Origin: JANQGG01 sp964642175
Lineage (GTDB): Bacteria; Bacteroidota; Chlorobiia; Chlorobiales; Chloroherpetonaceae
DNA: 64,000 bases
NCBI GenBank assembly: GCA_964642175.1
Contig: CAZXOK010000006.1
Coordinates: forward strand, 96,495-160,494
Reading direction: 5' to 3'
Below the pieces are notes generated by a model. It made no database searches, was not told where the DNA came from, and was given only the letters and a program-made list of their open reading frames with translations. The translations under genes and the position numbers were made by a program. Shown here piece after piece: positions 43,622-52,316 of the stretch. Every line of letters starts with the position of its first letter. The first letter of the stretch is position 1.

Positions 43622-44980
43622 TTATGCAGGGCCCGTGTTTGCGCTGTCTTCAGCCTCTGAGTGCTTTAGCATTGGGTCAGTTATCATAACTTTATCAACA
43701 CGCTTACCATCCATGTCCAAAACTTCGAACTGAACATTGTAAGCATTGAGTTTGTCGGTTGGGGCCGGCACTTTTCCAAGCTTGGTCATAATAAACCCAC
43801 CTAAGGTTTGATACCCGCTATCTTCATCATCTTTGGAAGGAGTGATGTTAAAATAAGCGAATAACTCATCGATGGGGATCATGCCTTCAACTATCCAGGT
43901 GTTTTCGGTACGCTGAATGATCGGGGCTTCATCGTCGGGTTCGTCCTCATAAGGAATATCACCCACGATCGCCTCCAGGACATCGTTAAGTGTTACAATG
44001 CCTTGTAAGCTGCCATGTTCATCAATCACCAGGGCTAAATGCTCGCGGTGTTTTTTAAATGCTTCCATCACGTTAAAAGCCGGTACAGTTTCCGGAACAT
44101 AAATCGGCTTGCGGAGCTTACTTTTAATCAGCTTTTTTAAATCCTGTGTCGGATCGTTAAAGCCTTCCATGGTAAAGTCTTTCGTTCGGGCTATGCCAAT
44201 CAGGTTGTCCAGGTCATCATCGGATACCGGGAAGCGTGAGTGGGTGCTTTCGATAAGCTGTTTTTTGATCTCATCATCCGGATCGTTGATATCAATCCAT
44301 TCAATTTCATTTCTTGGGGTCATGATAGTGCTGGCGCGTTTATCGCTCATGCGAAACACCCGGAACACCATATCCTGCTCAATCGCTTCGAAAACACCGG
44401 ACTGAGTGCCTTGTTTAAGCATAAACTTGACTTCTTCTTCCGAAACAACAGGCTCGGATTTAGATTTAATTCGTAATAAACGAAGCACAAGATTAGCACT
44501 TCCTGTTAATAGCGATACGATAGGAGAGGCAATTTTCAGCAGTATGTTTGTAATCGATGAGAGAGACTTGGCAATCCGCTCGGGATTGCTCATCCCAATT
44601 TGTTTTGGAACCAATTCACCTAATACAATGGTCAGGAATGTGATGACAATTACAATCAGGCCAAATGCAAAATTTTCGACATAATCTCCGCTCAGACCCA
44701 GGCCATAAAAATACTCTGAGAGTGGTTTGGCAAGGCGTGCACCACCAAAGGCACCTGTAAGTACCCCAACAAGGGTGATCCCAACCTGAATGGTTGAAAG
44801 AAACCGTCCGGGTTCTTCGGTAAGTTTTAAGGTTAAACCGGCTTTTTTATCGCCTAAGCTGGCTTGGTGTTGCAGGCGCGTTTTTTTTGATGAAATGAGG
44901 GCGATCTCAAGTAAAGCAAAAAATCCGTTGGCAAGAATCAGGGCAAAAATGATAAGGATCTTGATTATACTATCATCCAT
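43622..44980 (-). CDS. CNNM/CorC-type transporter with CBS pair
   Basis: 452 residues: DUF21/CNNM membrane domain with about four helices (1-190), tandem CBS domains (about 205-330) and a CorC_HlyC domain (about 345-435). GFFALLEIALISSKKTRLQ, VLGELVPKQIGMSNPER (the proline-containing CNNM ion site), MTPRNEIEWIDIND and FPVSDDDLDNLIGIA are diagnostic. The family exports Mg2+ in exchange for Na+; earlier annotation as haemolysin is outdated. Its stop codon lies next to the DnaA-box spacer. Confidence 0.9.
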   Translation of the reverse strand: MDDSIIKILIIFALILANGFFALLEIALISSKKTRLQHQASLGDKKAGLTLKLTEEPGRFLSTIQVGITLVGVLTGAFGGARLAKPLSEYFYGLGLSGDYVENFAFGLIVIVITFLTIVLGELVPKQIGMSNPERIAKSLSSITNILLKIASPIVSLLTGSANLVLRLLRIKSKSEPVVSEEEVKFMLKQGTQSGVFEAIEQDMVFRVFRMSDKRASTIMTPRNEIEWIDINDPDDEIKKQLIESTHSRFPVSDDDLDNLIGIARTKDFTMEGFNDPTQDLKKLIKSKLRKPIYVPETVPAFNVMEAFKKHREHLALVIDEHGSLQGIVTLNDVLEAIVGDIPYEDEPDDEAPIIQRTENTWIVEGMIPIDELFAYFNITPSKDDEDSGYQTLGGFIMTKLGKVPAPTDKLNAYNVQFEVLDMDGKRVDKVMITDPMLKHSEAEDSANTGPA

Positions 44981-45037
44981 TTGTTAAAGGTGTATGGATA
45001 TTCAGTTGAGTTCATGGCTTAGCACTACAAACAAACA

Positions 45038-45060
45038 GGGGATTGACTTTTGCAATCCCC
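45038..45060 (-). terminator. Terminator of the phytase-like gene
   Basis: GGGGATTG (45038-45045) pairs with CAATCCCC (45053-45060) across a 7-nt loop; on the minus strand it follows the phytase-like gene and runs into TGTTTGTTTGT. Confidence 0.65.
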
Positions 45061-45120
45061 CAGCTAATATAAAGGCAAACGAATAAAAAACATTCCGGTT
45101 GCGCAACTATTTTTTATTGA

Positions 45121-46221
45121 TCACTGATAAGTATAGATCTGTAACTGTTCAAGGTTGAGCGAATCAGCAATGGTCTTCCAGGAAATCGCCGATACATTAC
45201 CATCGTCATGAACCGGGTAAAAGGCTCCTTGAGAAAAATCACCAAATGCGTATTGACTGAGTGCTACCCCATCAGTATTCTTAGTCCCCTCACCCATAAA
45301 TGTACCTAAATGGGTTAATGTTTTTCGGTCAAATACATGAAAGAGGTTTTCAGTATGGCTCTGATCGGTGCATATCCAGTAACCGGTGCTGTCGGATGAC
45401 TGGTAAAGTGCAATACCTTCGGGCTCGTATTTAAACAAACCATCACCCACCAGGGAACCTGTAAAAACGCCATCCAGGCTATAAACCTTGATGTTTTTTT
45501 CTGTTTCAGTTTCGTCGGAGATGAGCAATGTGTTGTAGAATGGATCAGCTACGAGGCTTTCAACGGTTTTCAGTATGCCTTCACCCTCTGTTGCCCCAAA
45601 CGTCCTGACAAGTTTCCATTCAACTTTATCATTAAGAACACTGAACTGATAATGATGGACGCGTTTGCCAAGCAGGCTATCGGCAGGAATTTCTTCAGTT
45701 GCAGTTTCGTAGTTATCCGTCACATATAAATTATAGCTACCATCAGAAGATTTAAGTACCGAAAGCCCGTAGGGTTTAATGAGATGTTCAAACCCAATAG
45801 CGCCAAGTGAATTAAAGTCGGGCAGTCCGAAAACTTGCACACGATGGTTATTTCGTTCAACAACAATGGCCATATCATCAATAACAGCCACACCATTTGG
45901 CCGGTCCAGCTCGCCCATGCCGGTTCCTGAAGTGCATGCACGAGAAATAAATTCACCGGTTGAGGCATCATGTATTAGCAATACATCGGTTTCCTTTGCC
46001 GTGGAGATGATCCAGTTGACCGAATCTGAATGATTCCATATGGCAGGAGAGTCTACATTATCTTTTTCATCCCGCTCGGTAAAGAAGGTTTCTTTAAGCG
46101 TTACAACAGGCTGTGATGTTTCTGATTCGTTCCCACCGGTTTGGCTTCCGCACGCTGTGAAAAAGAGTAAAACAGCGATTAATCCAAAGGTTTGGGTCAG
46201 GTAAAATTTTTGATGAGGCAT
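45121..46221 (-). CDS. Phytase-like beta-propeller lipoprotein
   Basis: 366 residues with a lipoprotein signal (LLFFTACGS, Cys near residue 25). The mature part matches the six-bladed beta-propeller of bacterial 3-phytase: KDNVDSPAIW near 55, LIHDASTGEFI, DRPNGVAVID, KPYGLSVL, TDNYETAT, DEGIAL-type EPEGIALY, and the closing NTDGVALSQYAFGDFSQGAFYPVHDDGN. Known phytases hydrolyse inositol phosphates using calcium. Many such paralogues in marine or soil bacteria act on uncertain phosphoesters, so activity should be treated as likely but unproven. Monocistronic. Confidence 0.8.
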   Translation of the reverse strand: MPHQKFYLTQTFGLIAVLLFFTACGSQTGGNESETSQPVVTLKETFFTERDEKDNVDSPAIWNHSDSVNWIISTAKETDVLLIHDASTGEFISRACTSGTGMGELDRPNGVAVIDDMAIVVERNNHRVQVFGLPDFNSLGAIGFEHLIKPYGLSVLKSSDGSYNLYVTDNYETATEEIPADSLLGKRVHHYQFSVLNDKVEWKLVRTFGATEGEGILKTVESLVADPFYNTLLISDETETEKNIKVYSLDGVFTGSLVGDGLFKYEPEGIALYQSSDSTGYWICTDQSHTENLFHVFDRKTLTHLGTFMGEGTKNTDGVALSQYAFGDFSQGAFYPVHDDGNVSAISWKTIADSLNLEQLQIYTYQ

Positions 46222-46361
46222 ATAGTTTTAAAATGTGATTGCAAAAATGGTTGAACAAAGCAATGCTAATGGCATAGTCATTCCTTTAACATAGGCCGTA
46301 AATCTAATAAAGTAGTATTAACTCAAAGTTAAATACCCACAGAGATAAACGTTGAAGCAGC

Positions 46362-47159
46362 TTATTGCAACAACCATAAGGGAATCAATGCCTGAGCGTG
46401 TTTTAATGCTCGCTCCATCTGTTGGTATCGAGGTTCAACGTGCTCTACAAGTAACCAAAACCGTTTTGAGTGGTTCATTTCCAGGGTATGGCAAAGTTCA
46501 TGAATCATCACATACCTGGTGAGTTCTGGAGGAAGAAAAAGCAAATTTTGATTAAGGTTGATATTTTTTTTGGACGAGCAGCTTCCCCATCTGGTTTTTT
46601 GGGCTCTAAAACGTACCAGGTTATAAGAAAGGCCCGTTAGTTGGCTGAGCTCATTTAAACGGGGTGTAAGATGATTCCTGGCTTTTTCATTCAACCACAA
46701 CTTTAATGCACGTTGGCAACTGCCCTGTTTCAATCCGGAAGCGTGTGTTAAGTTAAGGGTTAAATGTTCAGACTCACGCAACCGGCAAGTTTCTTCGGTT
46801 TTGGTTGAGCAGCTCAGTACCCGCCACTCTTCGGATATAGTTCTCAGATTCAGCCGGTCGGGGAGGGATTGCTCTCTGCTGTTAGCCAGGCCCGCTTTCT
46901 GAGCCCAGGCCAGATGTTTCTGTGTTGTGCGTTCAATCCAATCCCAGTGTGTTAAAATATATCGATCGAGTTCAGATTTTGGACAAGACGTGGGAGCCGT
47001 GATCTCAATACTGATATGAGGCCGGATTTTAATCCTTACACGTTTGGATCGTGGGTGCGTTTTAATGCTTAAGTGTAAATGATGTTTGAAGGCTAGCTGC
47101 TGCAAGCGCTCTATACCCGATGGCTCAAATAATGAAAATTGATTGCTTTCAACACCCAT
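46362..47159 (-). CDS. YgjP-like (DUF45) metallopeptidase
   Basis: 265 residues, cytoplasmic, of the WLM/M48-related YgjP family. The zinc motif is HELCHTLEMNHSKRFW (about 215-230), with the characteristic second ligand in NHSKRFW, and QKTRWGSCSSKKNINLN (about 183-199) is the family signature. The N-terminal half, arginine-rich, is a variable domain containing ILTHWDWIERTTQKHLAWA. Function poorly known. Located directly downstream of the Doc-like module (21 bp), on the same strand. Confidence 0.88.
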   Translation of the reverse strand: MGVESNQFSLFEPSGIERLQQLAFKHHLHLSIKTHPRSKRVRIKIRPHISIEITAPTSCPKSELDRYILTHWDWIERTTQKHLAWAQKAGLANSREQSLPDRLNLRTISEEWRVLSCSTKTEETCRLRESEHLTLNLTHASGLKQGSCQRALKLWLNEKARNHLTPRLNELSQLTGLSYNLVRFRAQKTRWGSCSSKKNINLNQNLLFLPPELTRYVMIHELCHTLEMNHSKRFWLLVEHVEPRYQQMERALKHAQALIPLWLLQ

Positions 47160-47180
47160 AAATCACTTGTGATAGTCTAC

Positions 47181-47582
47181 TTAGGTTGGGTTTGAGGTGT
47201 CAGAACAAGTCACGGTATGTTTTGTTAGCCATTCCTGAATATCTTCAATACTTTTCTCGCCTCTCGCAGCTGATGAAATGAAAATGGCATGCTCCTCTGA
47301 AGGTTGCAAGAGCAGGCCGTTAAGATTTAAGCAAACCTCTGCTGCAATTAAAGCCGTGCAGGCATTTCCATCTACAAACGGGTGAAAAGCCATTAAAGAA
47401 TGGATCAGAACAGCAACTTTTGAAAAGATATCCGGAAACATTTCCTGGCCATCAAAAGAAGTAAATGGACGCACCAGCGCCGTTTCCAAACCACCGGCAT
47501 TCAATATGCCATTATCACAATCGATTTCGAATGCAACCTTTTCGTGGATAAATAATAGTTCTTCGAGTGTAATCCAGTTCAC
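47181..47582 (-). CDS. Doc-like toxin (Fic/DOC family) with altered active site
   Basis: 133 residues, the size of P1 Doc, with the same entry WITLEELLFIHEKVAFEI (a Doc-type LxxxIHxxxI pattern) and GGLETALVRPF. The Fic-fold active loop, HxFxDGNKRTA in Doc, reads HPFVDGNACTA (67-77): H67, D71 and N73 are kept but K and R are replaced by A74 and C75. In Doc the Lys and Arg matter for nucleotide use and for EF-Tu modification, so activity is doubtful or altered. The antitoxin-like gene upstream overlaps by 4 bp, as in toxin-antitoxin pairs. Confidence 0.8.
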   Translation of the reverse strand: MNWITLEELLFIHEKVAFEIDCDNGILNAGGLETALVRPFTSFDGQEMFPDIFSKVAVLIHSLMAFHPFVDGNACTALIAAEVCLNLNGLLLQPSEEHAIFISSAARGEKSIEDIQEWLTKHTVTCSDTSNPT

Positions 47583-47800
47583 TTTCTAATCTCTTTAAAA
47601 CTTGGTTTGTGAGTAGTAATCGCCTCTCGGGTTAATTCCCGGATTTGGCGTTGGCGTATTCGGCTTACCGGAGGGTGAAGCAGAACGATGTGTCGATCAA
47701 TTTCAAAGGCTTCATATAATTCCGAGACCGTATGTGTATCTTTCAGATCGGGCAGAACAATCAGGCCTTGTTCTTTTTTGGCAATTCCCAAATATCTCAT
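47579..47800 (-). CDS. Candidate antitoxin of the Doc-like pair
   Basis: 73 residues, soluble and basic at its C-terminal half (RIRQRQIRELTREAITTHKP), ending PSFKEIRK. Position and overlap with the toxin gene suggest an antitoxin (Phd- or AbrB-like); I do not recognise a clear DNA-binding motif. The N-terminal strand pattern (RYLGIAKKEQGLIVLPDL) could be a small beta domain. No autoregulatory palindrome stands out in the upstream 190 bp. Confidence 0.6.
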   Translation of the reverse strand: MRYLGIAKKEQGLIVLPDLKDTHTVSELYEAFEIDRHIVLLHPPVSRIRQRQIRELTREAITTHKPSFKEIRK

Positions 47801-47951
47801 AATTAATTAAACCCGGATTTAAAACTGGTTAAGGCTTTAGGATGAAAAACAAATAATTCTTATGAACTGTGTTGGCTTATTTGTTTTTTATGGTTAATAA
47901 ATAATAAATTCAGGCGCAAGAAAATAATCTGATAATTCATCAACTTGTGCT

Positions 47952-47959
47952 TACCTTTG
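47952..47959 (+). promoter_or_regulatory. Candidate -7 box before the TPR lipoprotein
   Basis: TACCTTTG is a perfect match to the Bacteroidota -7 motif TAnnTTTG, 47 bp before the ATG at 48006. A clear TTG -33 element is not visible at the right distance, so confidence is modest. Confidence 0.35.
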
Positions 47960-48005
47960 TTTAAGGATCTCAAACCTTAACAGTATTGTTGTCACACGAG
48001 TGCCC

Positions 48006-50105
48006 ATGATCCTGAAAAAAATCACACCCTATTCACCTTTTATGGCATTAAATACCTATGTCAGGGTTTTCTGCGCACTTTTCTGTTTGGTTTTACTCTC
48101 CAACTGCAAGCCCGATTATACCCGCGAAATCCAAAAAGCCGATAATTTTTTTAAACAGGCCCGCGAGTACAATAAAAGTTTTGATTATGTAAAAGCTATA
48201 GATGCGCTTGAAAAAGCCATAGAACTGGATTCTCTTGCAGGTAGAACACCAAAGTTGCAACAGTCCTATAAGCTTATAAGCCAGATTCAGGCAAAGATCG
48301 GCCTTTTTGAATCATCACTAAACTCAAGTCGGCGTGCATTGGATTTGCTTCACAAGGATAGTTTGGCTCAAAGAGCCATGCTGCTTAAACAACAGGCACA
48401 CATACATTTTCTCCTCCAGGACCATACCCGGTCCATTAAAATTCTGGAAGCACTCAATCCAAAAAACAACAGCGATAAACAGCTCCTGGCCGACAGCTTT
48501 TTTAAAACCGGGCAATTAACCAAAGCGTATCGCGTGTATAGGGAGCTTAGCCAGGCCGGTGATCCGCTTATAAAAATGCAGGGCTATCACGGCCAGATGA
48601 AGGTTTTTTCAAACCCGCCACTCACAAAAAGCTATCGCGACAGCTCTAAAGCCCTGGTTAAACGCATCATAAACCTGGCCGCTTCGTTGGAAGAAAGTCC
48701 GCTAAGTCCATACAAAAAATGCATGACCTATCGACAGGCCGCCTATGCACTCTCCATGGTTGAAAACCAAAAGCGCAACGGCAGCTTTTTTATGTTCAAA
48801 GCTCTGGCTCAGGCCAAACTAACCGGTGAAAGCATGCTGGAGCGTACCGTGGCTTTTGAAGCCAATGCGCTGGTTGTGCGTCGTGCAAGCACATTGGAGA
48901 TCGCCCTGAATTACTTTAAACAAAAAAATTACCAGAAAGGCATGGTTGAAGCATATGCACTTCTGGGAATGGAAGAGAGTTACTCACCTGAGCAACGCAT
49001 CGATTATCTGAAGAAAGGGTTAAACATTTTTCGGGAAACTCGTTTTGTTGAATTGCCGAAAGTGATGACCCAAACGATTTTTAACGGCTTTTATGAGTTG
49101 ATCTCTTTGTTGATCAGTCAAAACCGTTACCTGGAAGCCTACGAGATATCCGAAATCCTGAAAATGATAGAGCAGGTTAATTCACTTAACACCCTTGATT
49201 ATTCAATCCTACCATCCAGGTATAAAGCGGTTATTAACGAGTTGAGACAGAGCCACCATACCATAATAGCTCTCCAGCGCTTAATGGACAGCACAGCATT
49301 TCTGGACAAAGAAGATCAGAAAATTCGCCGGAACCTGCTTTCGCGCCAGTTGGCTCGCCACCAGGGGACATATTTTTCAAATCTCAGCAGCCTGAGAGAA
49401 CAGAACCGAAATTTAGCTGAACTTTTTGAGCCCTTGCCCATAACATTGCCGACACTTCAATCGCTGCTTCCGCAAGGTGTTGCCGCGGCTGATATCTTTT
49501 ATTCCGACGGTCAGGCCACGGTTATTTTTATTGCTCCGCAAAGAGCTAATGTTTTCCAGGCCTCTATATCCCGGGACGATCTGGACATGGCCCTGGATGT
49601 ATTAAAATGGGATTTTATCGAAAATCCGGATGCCGAACCTGAAAAGCTCAGGCAAAATATTCATCGTCGTAAGCTATCAAATGCATTTGTAGCTGGTCTG
49701 GAAGATGAGCTTGAAGATATCGATCAACTGATTATTTTTTCAAACCTGGACGTGCCGTTTCATTTGCTTGGCCGACGCTCTTACCTCCAGGAAAACGTTG
49801 CGATCTCTTATCTGACATCAGCTAAACAACTTCAAATGGCCCGCATTATTGAGCCGCCAAAATACGTGGAGTTCATAAAACCCGGCCAAACCCGCCAGAT
49901 TGAATTGGGGTTTTTTACCAATCAGCGTGAAAAAGTATTGCTTTGGCAGGATTTAGACCGCCAGGCTTTGGCCGAACAAAAAATTGTTTTGGAATTGGCT
50001 CTCTCAAAATCAACTTCAATTGCTGATATGTTAAAGAAGCTGGCAAAAGAAAAGATCCGCCTGGAAGATATTTCCTGGATAGGGTACAGTGCTTATGGCT
50101 TTTAA
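48006..50105 (+). CDS. TPR lipoprotein with incomplete CHAT-like domain
   Basis: About 699 residues. A lipoprotein signal ends in LLSNC (Cys near 37-39; an ATG at 48042 or a GTG at 48000 are alternative starts). TPR-like helices follow (about 45-400). The C-terminal part has the first half of a CHAT caspase-like domain: LLPQGVAAADIFYSDGQATVIFI, DDLDMALDVLKWDF, and IDQLIIFSNLDVPFHLLGRRSYLQENVAISYLTSA. It stops at WIGYSAYGF, where an active CHAT domain would show the HG motif (about FATHGF); the catalytic His is Tyr and the Cys-bearing half is missing. So the protein is probably a binding or scaffold member. A putative membrane peptidase gene follows after 12 bp. Confidence 0.65.
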   Translation: MILKKITPYSPFMALNTYVRVFCALFCLVLLSNCKPDYTREIQKADNFFKQAREYNKSFDYVKAIDALEKAIELDSLAGRTPKLQQSYKLISQIQAKIGLFESSLNSSRRALDLLHKDSLAQRAMLLKQQAHIHFLLQDHTRSIKILEALNPKNNSDKQLLADSFFKTGQLTKAYRVYRELSQAGDPLIKMQGYHGQMKVFSNPPLTKSYRDSSKALVKRIINLAASLEESPLSPYKKCMTYRQAAYALSMVENQKRNGSFFMFKALAQAKLTGESMLERTVAFEANALVVRRASTLEIALNYFKQKNYQKGMVEAYALLGMEESYSPEQRIDYLKKGLNIFRETRFVELPKVMTQTIFNGFYELISLLISQNRYLEAYEISEILKMIEQVNSLNTLDYSILPSRYKAVINELRQSHHTIIALQRLMDSTAFLDKEDQKIRRNLLSRQLARHQGTYFSNLSSLREQNRNLAELFEPLPITLPTLQSLLPQGVAAADIFYSDGQATVIFIAPQRANVFQASISRDDLDMALDVLKWDFIENPDAEPEKLRQNIHRRKLSNAFVAGLEDELEDIDQLIIFSNLDVPFHLLGRRSYLQENVAISYLTSAKQLQMARIIEPPKYVEFIKPGQTRQIELGFFTNQREKVLLWQDLDRQALAEQKIVLELALSKSTSIADMLKKLAKEKIRLEDISWIGYSAYGF

Positions 50106-50117
50106 GGTGTCGCGATC

Positions 50118-52316
50118 ATGAAGTTCATTCATTTATGGCCTCAGACCTGGCAGGCAAGGGTGTTTCTGGCCGGGGTGTTTTTATTTACTTTGCTTCTTGC
50201 TTTTCTCCCTCTGTTTCACCGATTGGATTATGAGTTTGCTCTTTTGCAGGGAATAGTGCTGCCTTTCCTTGTTGGTTGGTTTGTCCTGAAAGCACAGGAA
50301 AAGAAAGAAACATGGCCGGTTATTGGCGTGGGTTTCTTGTTGCCCCCGCTGATGATGCTGGGTGTGATGTTGGTGGTAAAAAACTGTAACCCATTGCAGG
50401 GCTTTATGTTTTATGTTCTGGGTCCGGTGCTGGGAAGTTTGTTTTCGGGCAGCCTTGCCTTGTTTATAAGAGAGCGTCTTAAGGTTATGCAGATGCCGGC
50501 TTTTGTTATGGCATATCTGGGCCTGTTGCTCCTGCCGGTTGGTATGGCGTTTTATTTTTCACCCCAGATCTATTTTTTCAATCATCTTTTTGGTTACTTT
50601 GCCGGCCCAATTTACGATCGGGTGATTGAACTGGACAGCCGCTATTTTTTCTTTCGGCTTGAAACCTTGTTTATAAGCGGTCTTTTTTTGGTGCTGAGTT
50701 TTGAGCAACGATTAAAAAATAGGTTTCATCGCTTTTCAATTCTGGTTGGCAAAACCGGTTTGATTCTGGCAGCCCTTATCATGATGCTTTTGCACGAATC
50801 ACTTGGAATCAGTTCATCCCACAAAGCCATTAAATCTAAGCTTGTACGATTAGATGATCGTTACGAGTGGTATGGCCCTAAAGACTGGGAACCCCTGCAA
50901 ACCAAATTTACTATTGAACGCCTTGAAAAGGAGATGGCAGATTTGGCCACTGATTTTAAACTGGCCAATTCTCCCCGGGTTAGTATCTATATCTACCCGG
51001 ATGTAAAAACCAAAAAACGCCTTACCGGGGCAGGAAGAACCGAGTTTACCAAAATCTGGCGAAATGAAATTCATATTACCCGGCAAGGATTTCAACGCTC
51101 TATTCGTCACGAGCTGGCACACATCTTATTTGGTGTTTATGGCTTGCCGGGACTTGGTCTTTCAACCAGTATCGGGCTCTTGGAAGGTGTTGCCGAAGCC
51201 AACGAAACCCAATCGCTGGACTGGACGCTTCATGAGTATTCGGCAGCCATGATGGCCCTGGATCTGGCGCCAAAAAAGCCCGAAAAGCTTCTTTCGGCAT
51301 CCGGATTCTGGACCGGCCTGGGCAGTAAAAGTTATACACTGATGGGGTCATTCACCCGTTATTTAATAGAAACCTATGGCATTGAACCATTCACTCAAGT
51401 CTTTGCCAGCGCCAATTTTCAAGACGTCTATCAGAAATCCCCTCAAGAGCTTATAGCAGAGTGGCAGGCTTTTTTGGCGCAAACCAAAATTTCGCCATCT
51501 CTGGCCCGGGCTGCAAGATATCGGTTCGAACGAAAATCCATTTTTCAAACCCAATGCCCGCATACGGTTGCCCGGGCACTTGAATACGGGTTTGAAGCCA
51601 TTGAGCAGGAGAATTACATTAAAGCCATGGTATTCTTTAACGAGGCACTTACCTATACCGATCATAAAAGTCCTGATGCCATATATGGCCTGATCAAAGC
51701 CAGGTTGTTTAATGCAGAGGTTTCGCCAAAGGTCAGTTTTCAGGATGCCCGGCTTGTGAGTGATAGCCTGGCCGTACTGCTCGAAAAACCCTGGGCGGCA
51801 CAATTTCTGATCAGTAATTCTGCTTCCTGGTATAAGGGTTCCATCGGAAATAAAGATGCTGCCCAACTGGACTCCCTGCTTTCCATGCAACTTTCTTTTG
51901 GCTACGATGTGGCTATTTTAAAACGGCAGGAAGCGCATCGGTTGGAGATCCCAATGGACGTTTTTTCGGAACTTATGCCGAAGCAGGAAAAAGTGACCTT
52001 AATCCAAAAAGAGCTTTCACAGGACAATCCTCCCCGGCGTCGGGCATTGCTTAAACTACTGTTGGCGGAGCATTTTTATAAAAATTATAAATATCTTAAC
52101 GTTTCAGAGCTTCTGGAGTCCATACCCGCCTTTGAGCAGCAAAGCCTCGAGTTCAGGCGGCTTATGATTCTTTTTAATGCCGTTTTAAAAACAAACCAAC
52201 ATAAAAAAGTATATGTGGTTGCTGCTGAAGCAAAGCGCATGGCTTTGAAGATGAGAGGCGCCAGGGCAAAGACAGATTGGATCCAAAATCAGTTGAAGTT
52301 ATACAATTATGAATAG
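50118..52316 (+). CDS. Membrane-anchored gluzincin-like metallopeptidase with TPR tail
   Basis: 732 residues. About six hydrophobic helices (1-230), then a soluble part with the zinc motif RHELAHILFG (H331, E332, H335) and the third ligand candidate E356 in LLEGVAEANE, the gluzincin pattern of peptidase-MA-like proteins. ETYGIEPFTQVF and a TPR-like C-terminal third (about 465-730) follow. Not recognised as a named family. It begins 12 bp after the TPR/CHAT lipoprotein gene and overlaps miaB by 8 bp, so all three are co-transcribed; only the first two look functionally related. Confidence 0.65.
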   Translation: MKFIHLWPQTWQARVFLAGVFLFTLLLAFLPLFHRLDYEFALLQGIVLPFLVGWFVLKAQEKKETWPVIGVGFLLPPLMMLGVMLVVKNCNPLQGFMFYVLGPVLGSLFSGSLALFIRERLKVMQMPAFVMAYLGLLLLPVGMAFYFSPQIYFFNHLFGYFAGPIYDRVIELDSRYFFFRLETLFISGLFLVLSFEQRLKNRFHRFSILVGKTGLILAALIMMLLHESLGISSSHKAIKSKLVRLDDRYEWYGPKDWEPLQTKFTIERLEKEMADLATDFKLANSPRVSIYIYPDVKTKKRLTGAGRTEFTKIWRNEIHITRQGFQRSIRHELAHILFGVYGLPGLGLSTSIGLLEGVAEANETQSLDWTLHEYSAAMMALDLAPKKPEKLLSASGFWTGLGSKSYTLMGSFTRYLIETYGIEPFTQVFASANFQDVYQKSPQELIAEWQAFLAQTKISPSLARAARYRFERKSIFQTQCPHTVARALEYGFEAIEQENYIKAMVFFNEALTYTDHKSPDAIYGLIKARLFNAEVSPKVSFQDARLVSDSLAVLLEKPWAAQFLISNSASWYKGSIGNKDAAQLDSLLSMQLSFGYDVAILKRQEAHRLEIPMDVFSELMPKQEKVTLIQKELSQDNPPRRRALLKLLLAEHFYKNYKYLNVSELLESIPAFEQQSLEFRRLMILFNAVLKTNQHKKVYVVAAEAKRMALKMRGARAKTDWIQNQLKLYNYE

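Noticed and set aside
43622..44980. Haemolysin
   Set aside because: The CNNM, CBS and CorC domains identify an ion-transport protein; the haemolysin label is historical.
47801..47999. Autoregulatory operator of the Doc-like pair
   Set aside because: Only short AT-rich palindromes (TTAATTAA) are present, which are expected by chance in this composition.
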